Origin: Phallusia fumigata
Taxonomy: Eukaryota > Chordata > Ascidiacea > Phlebobranchia > Ascidiidae
Length of the DNA stretch: 64,000 nucleotides
Direction: 5' to 3'
NCBI GenBank assembly: GCA_008931825.1
Contig: QXVZ01021659.1
Coordinates: 1 to 64,000, forward strand
The notes under the pieces were generated by a model. That model ran no database searches, was not told the DNA's origin, and worked only from the letters and a program-made list of their open reading frames with translations. How positions within the stretch are numbered: the first letter of the stretch is position 1; every line of letters begins with the position of its first letter. A program made the position numbers and the translations under genes. Shown piece after piece: positions 1 to 12,400 of this stretch.

Positions 1-41
1 TGTATTTCCGTTTTAAATGTTTTTACAAGCTTTTTTTGTAG

Positions 42-1588
42 ACGTGGGATGACGGACTTGCAGTTAACTCTCTGGAATATTCAAAAAAGTGTGTTTTTGA
101 ACACAGTGCGCCGGCGTCTAGACGAACACCACAATTTAACGTCAGTACAATTAGAACAAGTTTTTTTGCGTTGTAGCGCCCTATATGCCCCACATGTTTA
201 GGACAAATATATATTTAATCCGACAAATTGAAAATACTTTAGCAAACAACCTGAACTTGGACATGTCTTGTCGTTACCTATAGAGATTCGTGGAATTAAT
301 ATTCATCCATCACACTTCACGTTCCAAGTCAATGTTGACATTTATATTCAGCGGCTTTTCTGATGTTTACAAGTGCACTATAAGTTCTTGCCTGTGACGT
401 AAAAGATGGATTATGGTGTGAAAATCTCATTAGGCCTTGCGCCGCAACCAATGCGACACAATCGCGAAAATTCCTTACTGCAGAAAAACAACGGTGAAAA
501 CTTATGGGCTGGCAGTGGTGAACTCGCCTCGGAATTCGATCCCGTCCGAGCGATTTCATCTTGGTTTAATGAATATGAATACTACGAATTTTACAATCAC
601 TCATGTGAACCGGGCAAAAAGTGCGGCCATTACACGCAGGTTTGTGAAATACGCAACGACGTTTGCATGTCTACATAACTGTTGAATGCGTGTTTGTACT
701 TCAAAGATTGTTTGGGCTAATTCGTACAAGCTTGGTTGTGGATGGACGCTGTGTCGAAGGCTGCTTGCTTATGGCTCTTACTTGGAGAACGCGGTATACA
801 TGGTTTGCCAATATGCCCCAGCGTAAGAGCTTGCATGCTGTAAATATTTTCGCGAAAAAATACGATAACTATGTGCTTATTTGCCCAGTGGCAATATTTA
901 CGGTGAAAAGTTATACAAAGTGGGCGACAGATGCTCTTTGTGCGATGCAGGCGACACCTGCCCCAACGGAACCTTATGCCGTAAGTGAAAATTCGTTTTG
1001 GTTGCATGTTGTTGATGTAACGTTAACCACAAGTCTTCCCCAGATAATGAAGCAAGGGACAAAAACATACCGCTGGAAAGTAACGCTGGTGAGTAACTTG
1101 ATCCAATTTTTAGGCGAACCGTTTTGCTAATATGATTAGTACTTTTACAGCAATTTAGGTAAATCTTGTTTCGGTGTCGTTACGTTTATTGCATTCACAT
1201 ATTATTGTTGTGTTCGTTTGAGAAATCAAAGTTTATTTTCTGTTTAGACGCAACAGCGGGAATCGTCGCCGGAGTTTTATTGTTTCTGGTTGCCGCATGC
1301 GGATGTACTTATTTTATTTATGTACATGGCCTTCATTCCAGTTTTCAGGCTGCGGCTTGGCGTCGACAGAGAAGGGTTTCATCTGCAGTCAACTTGTGAG
1401 TAATAATCATTCGTTCTGCAGGAAAAAGTCACAGTTACCAGTTTACTTAAAAATTTACGTAATATCCGCTCTGCAGGAAAGAAGACTTGCAAGAAAATAA
1501 CAACGAAGGAAAACTGGACAAATCGCTGGCGAGTAAGGGAGTCCGAATTGCCTCGGTTACTCTGGAAACAGCAAACTCTCCAGATTAA
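42..1588 (+). CDS. CAP-domain membrane protein, GLIPR1-like (5' end outside window)
   Basis: Spliced from exons 42-140, 484-639, 707-822, 889-980, 1044-1088, 1248-1395 and 1477-1588 (TAA at 1586), all with GT-AG borders and matching phases; about 255 residues are visible and the signal peptide exons lie left of the window. The CAP (CRISP/antigen 5/PR-1) fold is clear: TWDDGLA, then CVFEHS, GENLWAG, SSWFNEYEYYEF and GHYTQIVWANSYKLGCG. The four classic cavity residues (His of FEHS, Glu of GENL, Glu of FNEYE, His of GHYTQ) are all kept. A short Cys-rich hinge (CSLCDAGDTCPNGTLC) follows, then one hydrophobic span, AGIVAGVLLFLVAACGC, and a polar, Asn/Glu/Lys-containing cytosolic tail ending LETANSPD. 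The order CAP, hinge, C-terminal transmembrane helix is that of GLIPR1 rather than soluble CRISPs. Extracellular binding role is inferred from the family; the ligand is unknown. Confidence 0.85.
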
Positions 1589-1812
1589 ACTTAAACGAAT
1601 CCCATACTTTCTTTTTTGACGATTCCAAGCTTTCTTGGGCTTCGAAGATAATTTGCAGTATTTAATTTATGATGTGCTTGCATTGATATAGAAGCGTTTA
1701 AGCTAATGCCCTGACGTTTCAATCGACTAGCGGCTCTGTAGTGTGCACTTTTACTGTCTCTATTTCTATTTTGTAATTATGCCAACGAAACTGTCTTGGA
1801 TCTAAGAACTGG

Positions 1813-1818
1813 ATTAAA
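1813..1818 (+). terminator. Probable poly(A) signal of the CAP gene
   Basis: ATTAAA lies about 225 bases after the stop codon of the CAP-domain gene, followed by an A/T-rich stretch. It is the first recognisable signal on the plus strand after the gene; it was picked by eye. Confidence 0.4.
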
Positions 1819-1828
1819 AAAATATAGA

Positions 1829-4652
1829 TATTTGATTGTTTATCCTCACCTTTAATGTTGCACTTTGTCATAAATCACCCAACTTGATCAATATCATTTG
1901 AGCCTCAAGAAACTTAATTCTTTAACAACTGATAGGTGTCGCAATAAGTACAAGACCGCCAGATTCCATCAAGACTACCCTAACGTTGGTCGATGTAAAA
2001 TTACCACCAAACTAAATCGCATTTATGTTTTTATGCGTACATTGTCAGTAATTTCTAATGTGATCTTCACATGTCAGAATGCCTTGCAGCTATATATATT
2101 TCGACTTATTCCAAGAAACGAAACTTGCATGTTGCTTTAACCTGACCAGTATGCAAATTATACTCTCTCTCGTATCTTCACTTTGTTGACGACACAATGC
2201 CCAACAATCAGATTCATTCGGAAATACGACCAATCTGCATGCTAATGCTTTAAAAGTGTGATTGTTAGTGTGCATAAATACTGAAAAATAGACAAGGCTT
2301 CAGAAAAAGTTTTTGTTTAGTTGGTATAAAAGGGCTAGTTTAGGTACAAAGAAATAGTTTTGTACTCATTGCTACCAGTTAATAAATTACCAACTGAAAA
2401 TAAATTTGAGCAACTGAAAGTTGCATTGGGATTGTGACACTTAATTGAAAAAGCAAAGGAATCAGCATTACTCTTGGTTGGACATTTTCAATGGTTTTTA
2501 TGCTCTGTCGAGATTTCTGTAGATTCCTGTTTTCTCAAAACCGTGTATTTTGTGGTATTATGTAACTATAAAGTTTTGGGGCAATGGTAATTCGACATTT
2601 GCTAACCTTTATCTAAAAAGTGATAAAATTAATACCACTGACGCAAAATGGCGCCGACTGTCAATTTGTACAAAGTTAGATAACAGTTAGCTAGATAACA
2701 AATCACGGCATCTTTGTGATTTGTGTCGAAACACGCTGTTCTTCTTGATGTAATGACAAGGAAGCGCTGGTTCCTCTGCAAATTTGTTGTTGTAGGTCGC
2801 TTCATTATTGTTCTAATGTTTTAGGAATTCCTGGGATCACCGTGTGCACTGTACATCAGAAGGATAAAATCTGAGACATACTATCAAATGTTTTATCTAA
2901 TCATTTGAAACCTGCATGTTGTTGTTCGTTTTTGGCTTTACCAGCACTAAGTCTCGTAAATGCTCCTGTGCCCATTAGGGAATGATTTTGCAAGTTGTTT
3001 TGAAAAGTTACATAATTTTGGATACATGAGATTTCAACCAACAAGAGCGTTAAAAGTGAGGATGTTGGTTATTTTCTCATTGAATGAAAAAATTAGGATG
3101 TTGCGCGACTGTATTTCTTACACGTAATCGATTTCGGGTTTAATGACTTTACTAGCTCTGTCTTATGTTAATCAACTGATTTTTCAGAATGCATCAAAAA
3201 CAATAACGAGGAAAGAAACCCAAAACAAAATTTCATTAGTTCCACGAATTTTTCAGTAACTTTATAAGGTGATAACAACCTCCACATTCTACGAAATACC
3301 GTTTTGCAAAACAAGCTAACGCCCTGCTAAAATCAGGTGAAAGCTCAACATCATTAGGGTCGCCTTTCTGGATAAAATGTGGTCAACAGAAAAAAGGTCG
3401 CGTTGGTGGCATTTAAGTTACCTGGTGTATCGGCGTCGTATGACGTTGCAGTATTTATTGTGCATGCAAAGTGGTTCAAGGAATTAATGGCGTGACGAAT
3501 TTTTTGTACGCAAAAGCAGCCTCCAAGTCTAATCAACGCAGCCTTCTCTATTGACAATCCACTTTGCTGCATTATACTTGAAAACCCTACAACTGTTGAC
3601 TTCTTAAATATGCGACAATTTCGACAGAAAGATACAAGCCATTACCAAAGTGTAAACATTTTCTACGTTTTGACTAGACGCTGTCTTTATCAACCTAATG
3701 TAAAATTTATGAAATGTTTTATAGACTACAACAGCGGTTGGCACACATGAAACCCCCAAAAGTGGTTTTTAGCTATCGAGTTGTGAAAAATTGTCAATTA
3801 GAATACTACCAACATCAAATGTTTTCAAACAAAAACGTGTATTAAATGCATTAAATGTTCCTAATTTGGAAATACTTGAACACCTTGTGAAGTAGTTAAG
3901 GTTTAAAAGCACTACACCTGGGGACGTACAATCTGAACAAAAGTAGCGTAAACTTTTTATGTTTAAACCTTAAACATGTACTTGTTTTTAATTGACCAAG
4001 TGATATATAACTGTGATCAATTTTCGTGACCAAGAACGAGAGACTGCAATTATATAACAGTGCTGGTATATTGTTTCTCAAAAACCACAACACGCAACGT
4101 AACAAAAGCAAAACATTGACATCACAAACTGTTGACAAGACAATACTCATACGGCAAGACTGACACAATCTTCGGCCTTGCGGCCATTTAAGCGCTCTGT
4201 AGAAATAGGGTGCAATAAATAAAGACAAAAGTATAAAGCTTTAGGTGATCGGTCGAAATAAATACAAAAAAGCAATTCCGTACTGACACGAATACGAATT
4301 TGTGTGTGCAAAATACGTAACAATGCTCTGGAACCGTGAAAATAAGTAAACTGCCAAGTGGGGAGTGCAAAAGCGTAACCAGCGCCGTTTAGTAGTAGAC
4401 GAGCTACATACAAACAAAAAGGAACAAAATTTCCAGGGCTGGGATCCCGACTTTTACGACAGTTGCTACGTTGCTGGAGTTTCATTCGAGCAGCCTTGCT
4501 TTATTAAGCTGTTTAATGTAAACATATTAAATAAAACTTGTCGAGCCGCGGTGTAGTCTGGCATCCGGAGGTATTTGTTTGTGCTGCATGTTCTATCATT
4601 GTGGTAAGCGTAATTGATCCTGTTCATCTGTAAAGACAGATAAATTGTTAAT
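1829..4652. other. Intergenic, no supported gene; one possible minus-strand exon
   Basis: AT-rich sequence with no ORF that shows family motifs. A TATAAAAG element at about 2325-2332 on the plus strand has no convincing ORF behind it. At about 3424-3576 the minus strand could hold an exon (acceptor after TTTTCAAG, donor CACCAG|GTAACT) encoding a peptide containing KAALIRLGGCFCVQKIRHAI, but I found no partner exons. Confidence 0.3.
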
Positions 4653-4695
4653 TTATTGACGGAAATGCTGACAAACTTTACTTTAGAATTTGGAC

Positions 4696-5315
4696 TTAGC
4701 AACATGTACATGAATAATGCCTAAGTGCACAATCAACTACCTCTTGTTGAACAAGATTTGCCATCGATTTTAGTGCAGCTTTGACTTCACTGGTGTGCCT
4801 TCCATACACAACGGGCCGGGCGTTAATGTAACAGCTCATTTCAGTGTATTGGCGGTGCGCATGCGCACAAACTTCGCCCCAAGAACGATTAAGGTTTAGT
4901 CGGTTGGTCGCTTCACGTTTGCGGTGAGGTCGCTTAAAGATCTTGCTCTGAAAAAAAAACGTTGGTTGATAATCATGCATTCCATATGCATTAAAGCAAA
5001 TTGAAAGAAAAGCTTATTTTGTACTCACCGCTTCTGAATAGGCGAACTGGTGCATGTGGGAAAGGTTGGCTACGAAATCCTCGCACGATCTGGTCTCATG
5101 CTGCGTTCGAATATGAACTCTTCTGTAAGATTCGCGATGAAAGTTCGGCGCATTTCGGGTGAATCTTTGCAGAACTTCCAAGTCATTGCCACGATTCGTA
5201 ACTATTGGAGACGAATTTAATTTTCCGACAATCGATCGAAGAACAGGAGAAAATTTCCCACTTTTTGCCGGGAAGGCTTCAATTGATGAAACGTTCAAGG
5301 CCATGAACAAAACGA
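4696..5315 (-). CDS. Putative secreted preproprotein with furin site and Cys-rich C-terminus (first exon not found)
   Basis: Two exons join in phase: 5029-5315 (acceptor TTTTTTTGCAG, donor GCG|GTGAGT) and 4696-4947 (acceptor after a T-run and CAG, stop TAA at 4696). The first opens with the tail of a hydrophobic segment, VLFMALNVSSIEA, followed by FPAKSGK, which looks like the end of a signal peptide whose start is in an upstream exon. A pro-region of about 90 residues is followed by RPHRKR and EATN, a good furin/proprotein-convertase site. The remaining 72 residues carry six Cys (GEVC, MSC, VDC and a terminal SCTCC). A C-x-C pair at the very end is common in cystine-knot factors, but the sequence matches no family I know, so function is open. 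A minus-strand AATAAA lies near 4648-4653. An upstream coding segment ending near 5832 has a compatible phase but would not supply a signal peptide. Confidence 0.5.
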
Positions 5316-6132
5316 CTGCAAAAAAATGAAAATGATAGAATCAAAATTGTTGGGAAGCTATTTTAAAGCAGGCAATGGGTTGTATGGTTTTTCATTTGGT
5401 TTCATTGGCATGTAGACTTTATATCCTCTGTTATGCAACCAATAATTGTGGCGCGACGCTGAGCTGAAACCATGTCCTACGTTCTGAGGTTAACGAGAGC
5501 TTCTTTGATTAGTTGAGTCACGATTGTAGGATTACGCCGACAGATTCGTTTATCAAACGTCAATCCGTTTCGTGACTTCGGTTCCAACTCCTGTTAACGG
5601 GAGCGACCCCGCACGCAACCTCGTATGTCATAATTATTTTTAAGTCAAATTAAAATCCTAATTCGGGTCGCCCAAACCCGCCATGCCCATCTTTAACGGC
5701 CACCGACAGCGGCGACCTGGTGACTTCCTGGAATATTGCGGCCGAACTAAATCGTGCGCGGCCAAATGTTTTTCGGATGATAGTTCACTTAGTGACCGGC
5801 ATAGGAATGCAATCAATCATGTAAAAAAGTGATCATTACCTATTTTGAAGATAGTAGATGGTGAGTAAAGTGTTAAGACGTTAAAGTATCGTCCGGCACT
5901 AAATTGTTGAAGAAACTTTGTCTTGTGTTTTTCTTCTTTGCTTTTTTCGTCACCCTCACAGTGATAGGACGGAATGTGGTCAGTTTCAGACACTCCGAGA
6001 TGATGGTTGAATTGGTTTGCTGAGCGTTTGCCGCATAGTGTACATGCACCACTGCATGTTGAAAGAACGCTGGTGGTTCTGGACATTTCCGTCTGTGATT
6101 TTCCTCTTTTCATAAATGAACATGTAGCAATG
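5316..6132. other. Gap upstream of the secreted-protein exons; weak ORF only
   Basis: The minus strand is open over 5817-6173 and includes a C-x2-C and His-rich stretch (CTLCGKRSANQFNHH), but this is not a canonical zinc finger and the upstream frame has a stop directly before its first ATG. A TATAAAG motif near 5418 on the minus strand is a possible promoter for the downstream exons. The 5570-5780 part is more CpG-rich than its surroundings. No exon could be confirmed. Confidence 0.3.
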
Positions 6133-6414
6133 TCACTTATACGTGCTGCAGACATTGCATTGACAACTTCCATTTACCAGCTTTTTACGAATCGACCTTT
6201 TAAAATTCAACGACTTTCTACACAACCCTCTGCAAAAAAACATAAAATATCGTAAATAGTCATCGGTTGTGGTCATTTGAACGTCGTCTAGACAGGCTAA
6301 TAGCCCGGCAATTTTCGCTGTGACAGCAAACTTCACTTTCCGCGAATTTGAAGTTCCTTGCGAAATCTGACCTCTTCTGTTCAACACCTTATGATAGCAA
6401 CATTGCCGCGGCAT
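6133..6414 (-). CDS. Small Cys-rich ORF directly behind a TATA box, unidentified
   Basis: A 93-residue ORF starts at ATG 6414 and is uninterrupted to 6133. It begins MPRQCCYHKVLNRRG, has a moderately hydrophobic stretch (FAVTAKIAGLLACL) near residues 29-42 and ends in a basic, Cys-rich portion (FFCRGLCRKS, GSCQCNVC). An in-frame splice acceptor-like T-run and CAG lies near 6233-6245, so it may instead be part of a spliced gene. The only external support is the TATAAAAAG element about 27 bases upstream of the ATG. No family recognised. Confidence 0.22.
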   Translation of the reverse strand: MPRQCCYHKVLNRRGQISQGTSNSRKVKFAVTAKIAGLLACLDDVQMTTTDDYLRYFMFFCRGLCRKSLNFKRSIRKKLVNGSCQCNVCSTYK

Positions 6415-6440
6415 GTGGCGCGGAAAAAGACCGATATCGC

Positions 6441-6450
6441 CTTTTTATAT
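6441..6450 (-). promoter_or_regulatory. TATA box (ATATAAAAAG)
   Basis: On the minus strand ATATAAAAAG is followed by GC-containing sequence, a classic core promoter shape. The expected start site 25-30 bases downstream falls near 6412-6420, which almost coincides with the ATG at 6414. Either the leader is extremely short or the real coding exon is further down. Confidence 0.4.
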
Positions 6451-9400
6451 TAGCAAAAAAGGGAGCCAGCAGGTTGTTTGCGAGGCTAGGACACTTCACG
6501 CGCTTCGAAGTTACATAACTCTTGCCCCGTAGCTAAATAGCGAATCCTGCATTTTTGGAAGTTCGCTGTGCCACAGGGATTACCAAGTGCCGCTGAATGC
6601 GCACCACCTTCCATATGACTCTCAGGTGAAACACAGACACTTACACTGATGTGATTACAGTAAAAGATGCGAGTTTATATTGAAACCGTCAATGGGACTT
6701 TCACGCGGTCGTCATCATCTTTTTTCTGAACTTTCTTTTCAAGGCGATCGCGGGTACGTCTTTGTGGAGGGATTAAACTATATTTAAATGGCACGTGCCG
6801 CTTGCTTGCGGGCGCCAAGTAAGCCTAATGATTATTTCACCTTGCTTGGTGGTCATACGATCATTCGGATGTCGAATCATTGAAATGTCGTTTGCTATCT
6901 ACGTTTTATAACCTTATCCTCTTTAACTAAGCTGACAAATACTCATCAGAAATTTGCGTAATATATGTCGATCGCAAATTTGTCTCACTTACGCAACACG
7001 TCGTCAAAGCTCAACGCCGACACAGCAGAATGCCGAAGTCATCGATGTTTATCGTGCATCTCTGTGCAAACGCCTATTTAGTGGCTTACGGCATTAGTTT
7101 AGCGTGACTATATTGTTTCAAATTTAGTTGGGCGACCTGGCGTGTGGGCATCAAAACAGTACCGCCTATTTGTCGATGTGTACAGCTTAGATTTAAATCG
7201 CGTCGCGTCAATTTTTTATCCATGACGCCCTTTCTTTCACGCCGCAAACCAATATCTTCACTTTCTTTTCTAGATTACCAATCTATCAAGTCATCGAAAG
7301 TGCGTGGCATTTTTCTGGAATGTCCTGATAACTGCACAACAACTTTCCGTGAGAAACGCTATACCCTCGTAACCACTGCTATACCTTCTGATTGACTTTG
7401 GTTTTATTCAAAAGACAATACCCAGGTCGTCCAATATGTATGTTTCTTGAAGGGCGCAAACATTTTTTCTTCCTGCTATACATCACGCGCAGCAACTATG
7501 TTTGTAAACGATTATTGGTCACACGTTGCTCTGTAAACAAAACACATAAATGGTATTGCGTCTTGTCTATGTCAATTGCATTGCCGATGCCGCTGGCGTA
7601 GTTGCGCGTGATCTATAGGTTGAAATGAACAGTCTTTAAAAGTAAACAACCCTACTCTGGTGTTGAACAACTTGACACATACAATACTACGCGTGTTGAA
7701 AAGAAATGCTTTGTGGTAAACTCTTCCGTATTGCTGAGGAGAATTTTGTGGGGCACAGGGTCATATTGGCATGGATTGTATAACATTTCATTGATAAAGG
7801 CCGTGACATTGCGAAAACAAACAGGAAATTTTTAAAAGCTCAGTACGCCTGGTGGCAATTTTCTTTACCCCGTTCTCAGAAAAATGTTTCAGGCTCGCCT
7901 GTCCATAACATCAACAACCATATCAGATAACCCAATTCACGCCAAGTTTAACATCACATTAACCCTGTGGTGGTATCACGCAAAAGGTTGACTATAACAT
8001 TTGTTCCACGATAAGTTTCTGTGTTCAATCTCTTTAGTTTTGGTTGGCCTAAAAGATCCCTGCAGCGATATCAACAACCATCAAGATAGTGTCAGCACTG
8101 GCATCAGATTATAGTTGTAAATGCACCAAAACGATCGAAACAATGCTTTCAGCTTGTTTGTTTTGTTAAGTAAACTTTGCTATCATAAAATTTGTGGTTT
8201 AATATTGGACAACGATAGCATGTGTCTAACTTGACGTTTGGGTTGACATCGCAGTGTTAGTTCAGGTAGCAGTAATTATAATTTATTTCAGTTGGTGGTT
8301 TGTAATTTTTGCTATTACATAACTGTGACAACAATCGAGTATTGTATGGAAAGCATCGGTACGGCAGTTTCGTAGAGCTGATATCGGAAACAACTTTTCG
8401 TGACCAAATGTGAATGTTCGTCAGGTCGCCGCCCTAAACAAGCGATCTGTCATAGAGCAAGAATTGGGTTAGGCATCCGTTAGCATTAGTAAATTGATGT
8501 GACAAGTGGTGTGGAACTATGAAATGTTGTCGTTTGTCAAAGGCTTTGGTCTTCGTGTCAACATCCTAAAGAGATTCGTCGATGATTTTCGTAACGTTTC
8601 GGGTGTGATCGGGCAGATTAAATGTCGGTTAACTTCGTGAAATGAAAAGTCGAATTTTAAAATTGTTTTGCGTCAGATCATAGCCAAATCCTATCTTCAG
8701 ATTCGATGGTAGATTTCCCCCCTTGCGGAGACACACCTTCACACTGCTGAACCATTGTTCTACAACAGACGCATGTCTGAAGACATTGGGACGTAATTAC
8801 TAGCTTGCCTTTTACTGCGAACTGCAGACGTCTGGCCAGCGCAGTCTAAGCTGCATAGGACGGCGAACATGACCTTTAACCTAATTTTTAAATTCATTTC
8901 GTGCATTATTTAAATCATGCGTCAATGCAACATGGCTTACATGTGATTGGGTCACATTGTCACACGGGAATTTTGTTAGCGATTCCTCTTGCAACAGTTA
9001 TTTCATCACCTCATCCGCTCAATCAAATGATTACTCTCAAATGTGGTTTTGTGCATGAAAACAAAATGGCGTAACTCGTTTGCTGTGTGACCGGTTAGTA
9101 ACATCAACATGCAGGAAAAAATGCTCAAAACTATGATAAAGGCGCTTATTTTTACATTTATATTTAATCGACAACATCAATCATATCGTATACCAAAGTT
9201 TGGTAAAATCGGTGTGTGCTAGTTTAATTGTTTTAAAAGTTTGAAACAGCACATTTAGTTTATTGTCATCAGTAAACATTTGGCAATGGCAGATCTGTTA
9301 ATTCTCAATATCTGCCCCAAAACTGCTGTCAAAGTAAGCTAATATTTTTATTATGTTGTGGAACTTCTTTTGTACGCTGAGCGATAAATATTTTTGTGAG

Positions 9401-12400
9401 CGCCATCTTAACATCTGGTTTGGTGTAAGACGATATAGTTTATTTACAAAACATGTTGGCATAAAATATCTCACGTGAAAGTGTAAAGATAAGAGACCTA
9501 TATGTTTTTTTTTAAATAAAAAAGTGTGTGGCTTTATTCTACTTCGCCATCAAAACTGTCATAAATAATCTTTTTTCAGCCGTAGAAATCGTAAAAAAAC
9601 ACGCAACAATGTAAAAAAGCTGTTTGCAACCTAATATGTAATCATTTGCAACGTGGTTTTGTTTAATTTGTTGTGGCGTTCGAAATATTTTAGGTTTCTG
9701 CGTTTTGCACACGTAAAACATCTAATGTCTTATGTTTGATCGCTACCGCTGTATGTGTACATGTTCATCATTTCACATGTCCTGTTTATTGCTTGATAAA
9801 CCTTAAGTTCTTGTCAAAAGGTGATGGTTAAATATATGCATAAATCTTGTGGATAAAGTTAACCTGATGAATTGACAGATAATTCCTTTAACCTAAATTT
9901 TCTCACACGTTTTACACAATCGTTGTTTGATTATCGGTTAAACGCATGTTTCACTAATAGCTACACTTCAATTAAAATGCATAAAAGCGCCGCTTCGCCA
10001 CACGCTGATACATAAGTTGTTTTCGATTGCTACGCCTGTGGTATTATTTGTTGGGTGCATGTTACGGCCAGACCGAAAGGTTACGTGTCAGTTTTATAAA
10101 CTGCTTTTTCAAACGTTTTCGGTAAGAACTGAGCGAATATCCGCACGACTTCAGCGGATAATCCGAATGAAAAGTTCAGTGCCATCATGCAGCTAAATAT
10201 CACCATTAGATTTATAATAATTCACCAATCAAAGCTCCACAAACTTACGTACGAGTTTGGCCTCAGAAGTGACGAAGCAACACGTTACCATCTTTTGCGT
10301 CAGTTCAATTTAAAAGCGTTTCGCTGTGCGTAAGCAAAAACGGTTGAGCAAGTCATGGAGTAATAATCTACGTGACGCAATGAGCCACTTTTGGACAAAT
10401 GGAATGACCGCTCAGCTTCCGAACAAATGTCCGGCCCTGTCGTTTGAAATCAACTTTGTCCGTCATGACATGCCCGGTTGTGAGAAAGCGCTTCTGTTCC
10501 AAATATAGCGAAGGCAAAGGGGCTAATGTGATCACGAAGTCGGCATGAGTTACATTATTTACACAAGAAACCGCACGGTCACACAGATTACGTTGTAATA
10601 ATCTTTTAAAATCTCGCTGAAATTCTGTCGTAATAAAAAATGGCATTAACTGGCTCGTGTGTAGCGAGACCTGTGACCTAAAACGTGAACCTTTGCGGGA
10701 AGTTTGGAAAGTTCTCCCTCGAGGATTTCCACGGAATAATGATGAAAATTGTGCAATAAAAATAAACATCACTATATGATTACTTCCACCGTAATAATGC
10801 GGTTACGCAAGCACTCGCTGCACTAGTTAACGAAGACCAACACCAGACGATCGAGCGTGATTGATATGGAACCACGATTTTTGTTTAATTATGATTCTTC
10901 AGTATAAGTATAATATCTGGAAAAAACAATCTGCTTTTCTAGAACTTCTGGCGTTCTGTCTGTGGCGATTTTTCGAAATAACCTCTAAAAAAACGAACCT
11001 AAACCTGCTTTGAAACATCCTTAATTTCCGCGATACAGTTGGAAATATCTCTAACGTAACCTGTAGCTAAGTTCAGTTCAAACTGTCAGCATAGTTGTTA
11101 ACTGTGGTAAGTGTTGCCTATATAACCCTGACCCGCAATTTGCGTTCAGGCAAGTGACAAAAAGCAATTATTTGTTTAATTGTTTCAAGCTTTCGGCCGT
11201 GTCGCATGCACAATATATTTAACGGTTTACAACCGATCCCCACACTTCGTTAACCACCCGACTTTGACTCGGTTATATTTGACGACAATTGCGTACTGAA
11301 ACAAACTATTTTCAAATTAATCTTCAAAACGTTGCCAGCCCTCGGACATGCATGACATGCATATAAAACGGAGTTGTCAATATAGAAAGGATTATGTGGT
11401 CAGCTACAGCGAATTAGTGCAACGCAAGCAGTTCGTTGGTGACAAATACGTTTGCTGTCTAAGTACGAGCTTGGCGACGTCAACGGAAAACAAATTTACC
11501 ATTTAACAAGTCGTTGTGCGTTCATCCATTGCAAGGTTAGCAATGCATAATGTTGATAATAATGACCAATTATGACCATACTAGTTTGAAGCAACTTAAT
11601 TATGTATTGCGGTAAAGCGTTTGGTCAGGCAATATTAAATCTTTAAAATCGTGAAATCGAAAGACAGCTTGGAACGATAACCGAAAATGGTGATTGAAAG
11701 AAATCTTGCCTGAAGCGATACGACGATTAGATAAGACATGTAAACCACCTGTGCAATTTTTCTGTTGAAAAGCGGTACATGAGCTTGGTGACGACAGGAC
11801 GACAACGATACCAAATTTGATACTGGTCTCCGTCTAGATTTTAACCTTTAATAACTTTCAATGGCCTGTAAAATACCAGACAGTGAAAGGGCCCAGGACC
11901 TTTGCGTGCAAAGCGATGCAATGCGTTGCAACCGTTAATAAACAGGCGACCGCTGGGCTCTTGTGTTTGCATGTGTGGGAGTAAACGAGGTGGCGCCGAA
12001 CGCCGCAAGGAATGCGATTGCAATCATTGTACGTCATATTTTCACGTCAGAAGTGTCACTCTTATTGACCTTCTGCACGGAATTGCGATTCCTGCAATCG
12101 CGATTCTTCCATCTTGACATTGCCCAAGATTTCCGACTTGCGGACAGAGGCTGTAACTGAGTTAATATTTCTTCCGAGCTTGCGCGATGGTAAGGAGAAA
12201 GGCACTCACGGGTTTATAGTGCTATCAGGTCATTTGCGGGATGGTTGCGAACAGAAGGAAACTGCAACTGCAAACTATTTGCGATATATGCAAACTATAC
12301 AGTTTCATTTGGCGACATATACTACGCTTTAGCCGTTTCTCCTATGTCGAAACTTAAACGCGGTGCAGGATTGTCATGTCTATCTATACTATCTTGAAAT

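Noticed and set aside
5817-6173. Zinc-finger-like minus ORF
   Set aside because: Cys/His spacing fits no known finger, and a stop lies immediately before the first ATG.
7144-7601. Two plus ORFs
   Set aside because: No domain, adjacent frames, no splice or promoter support.
10326-10772. 134-residue minus ORF and overlapping plus ORF
   Set aside because: No recognisable motif, no promoter or splice context, both strands open.
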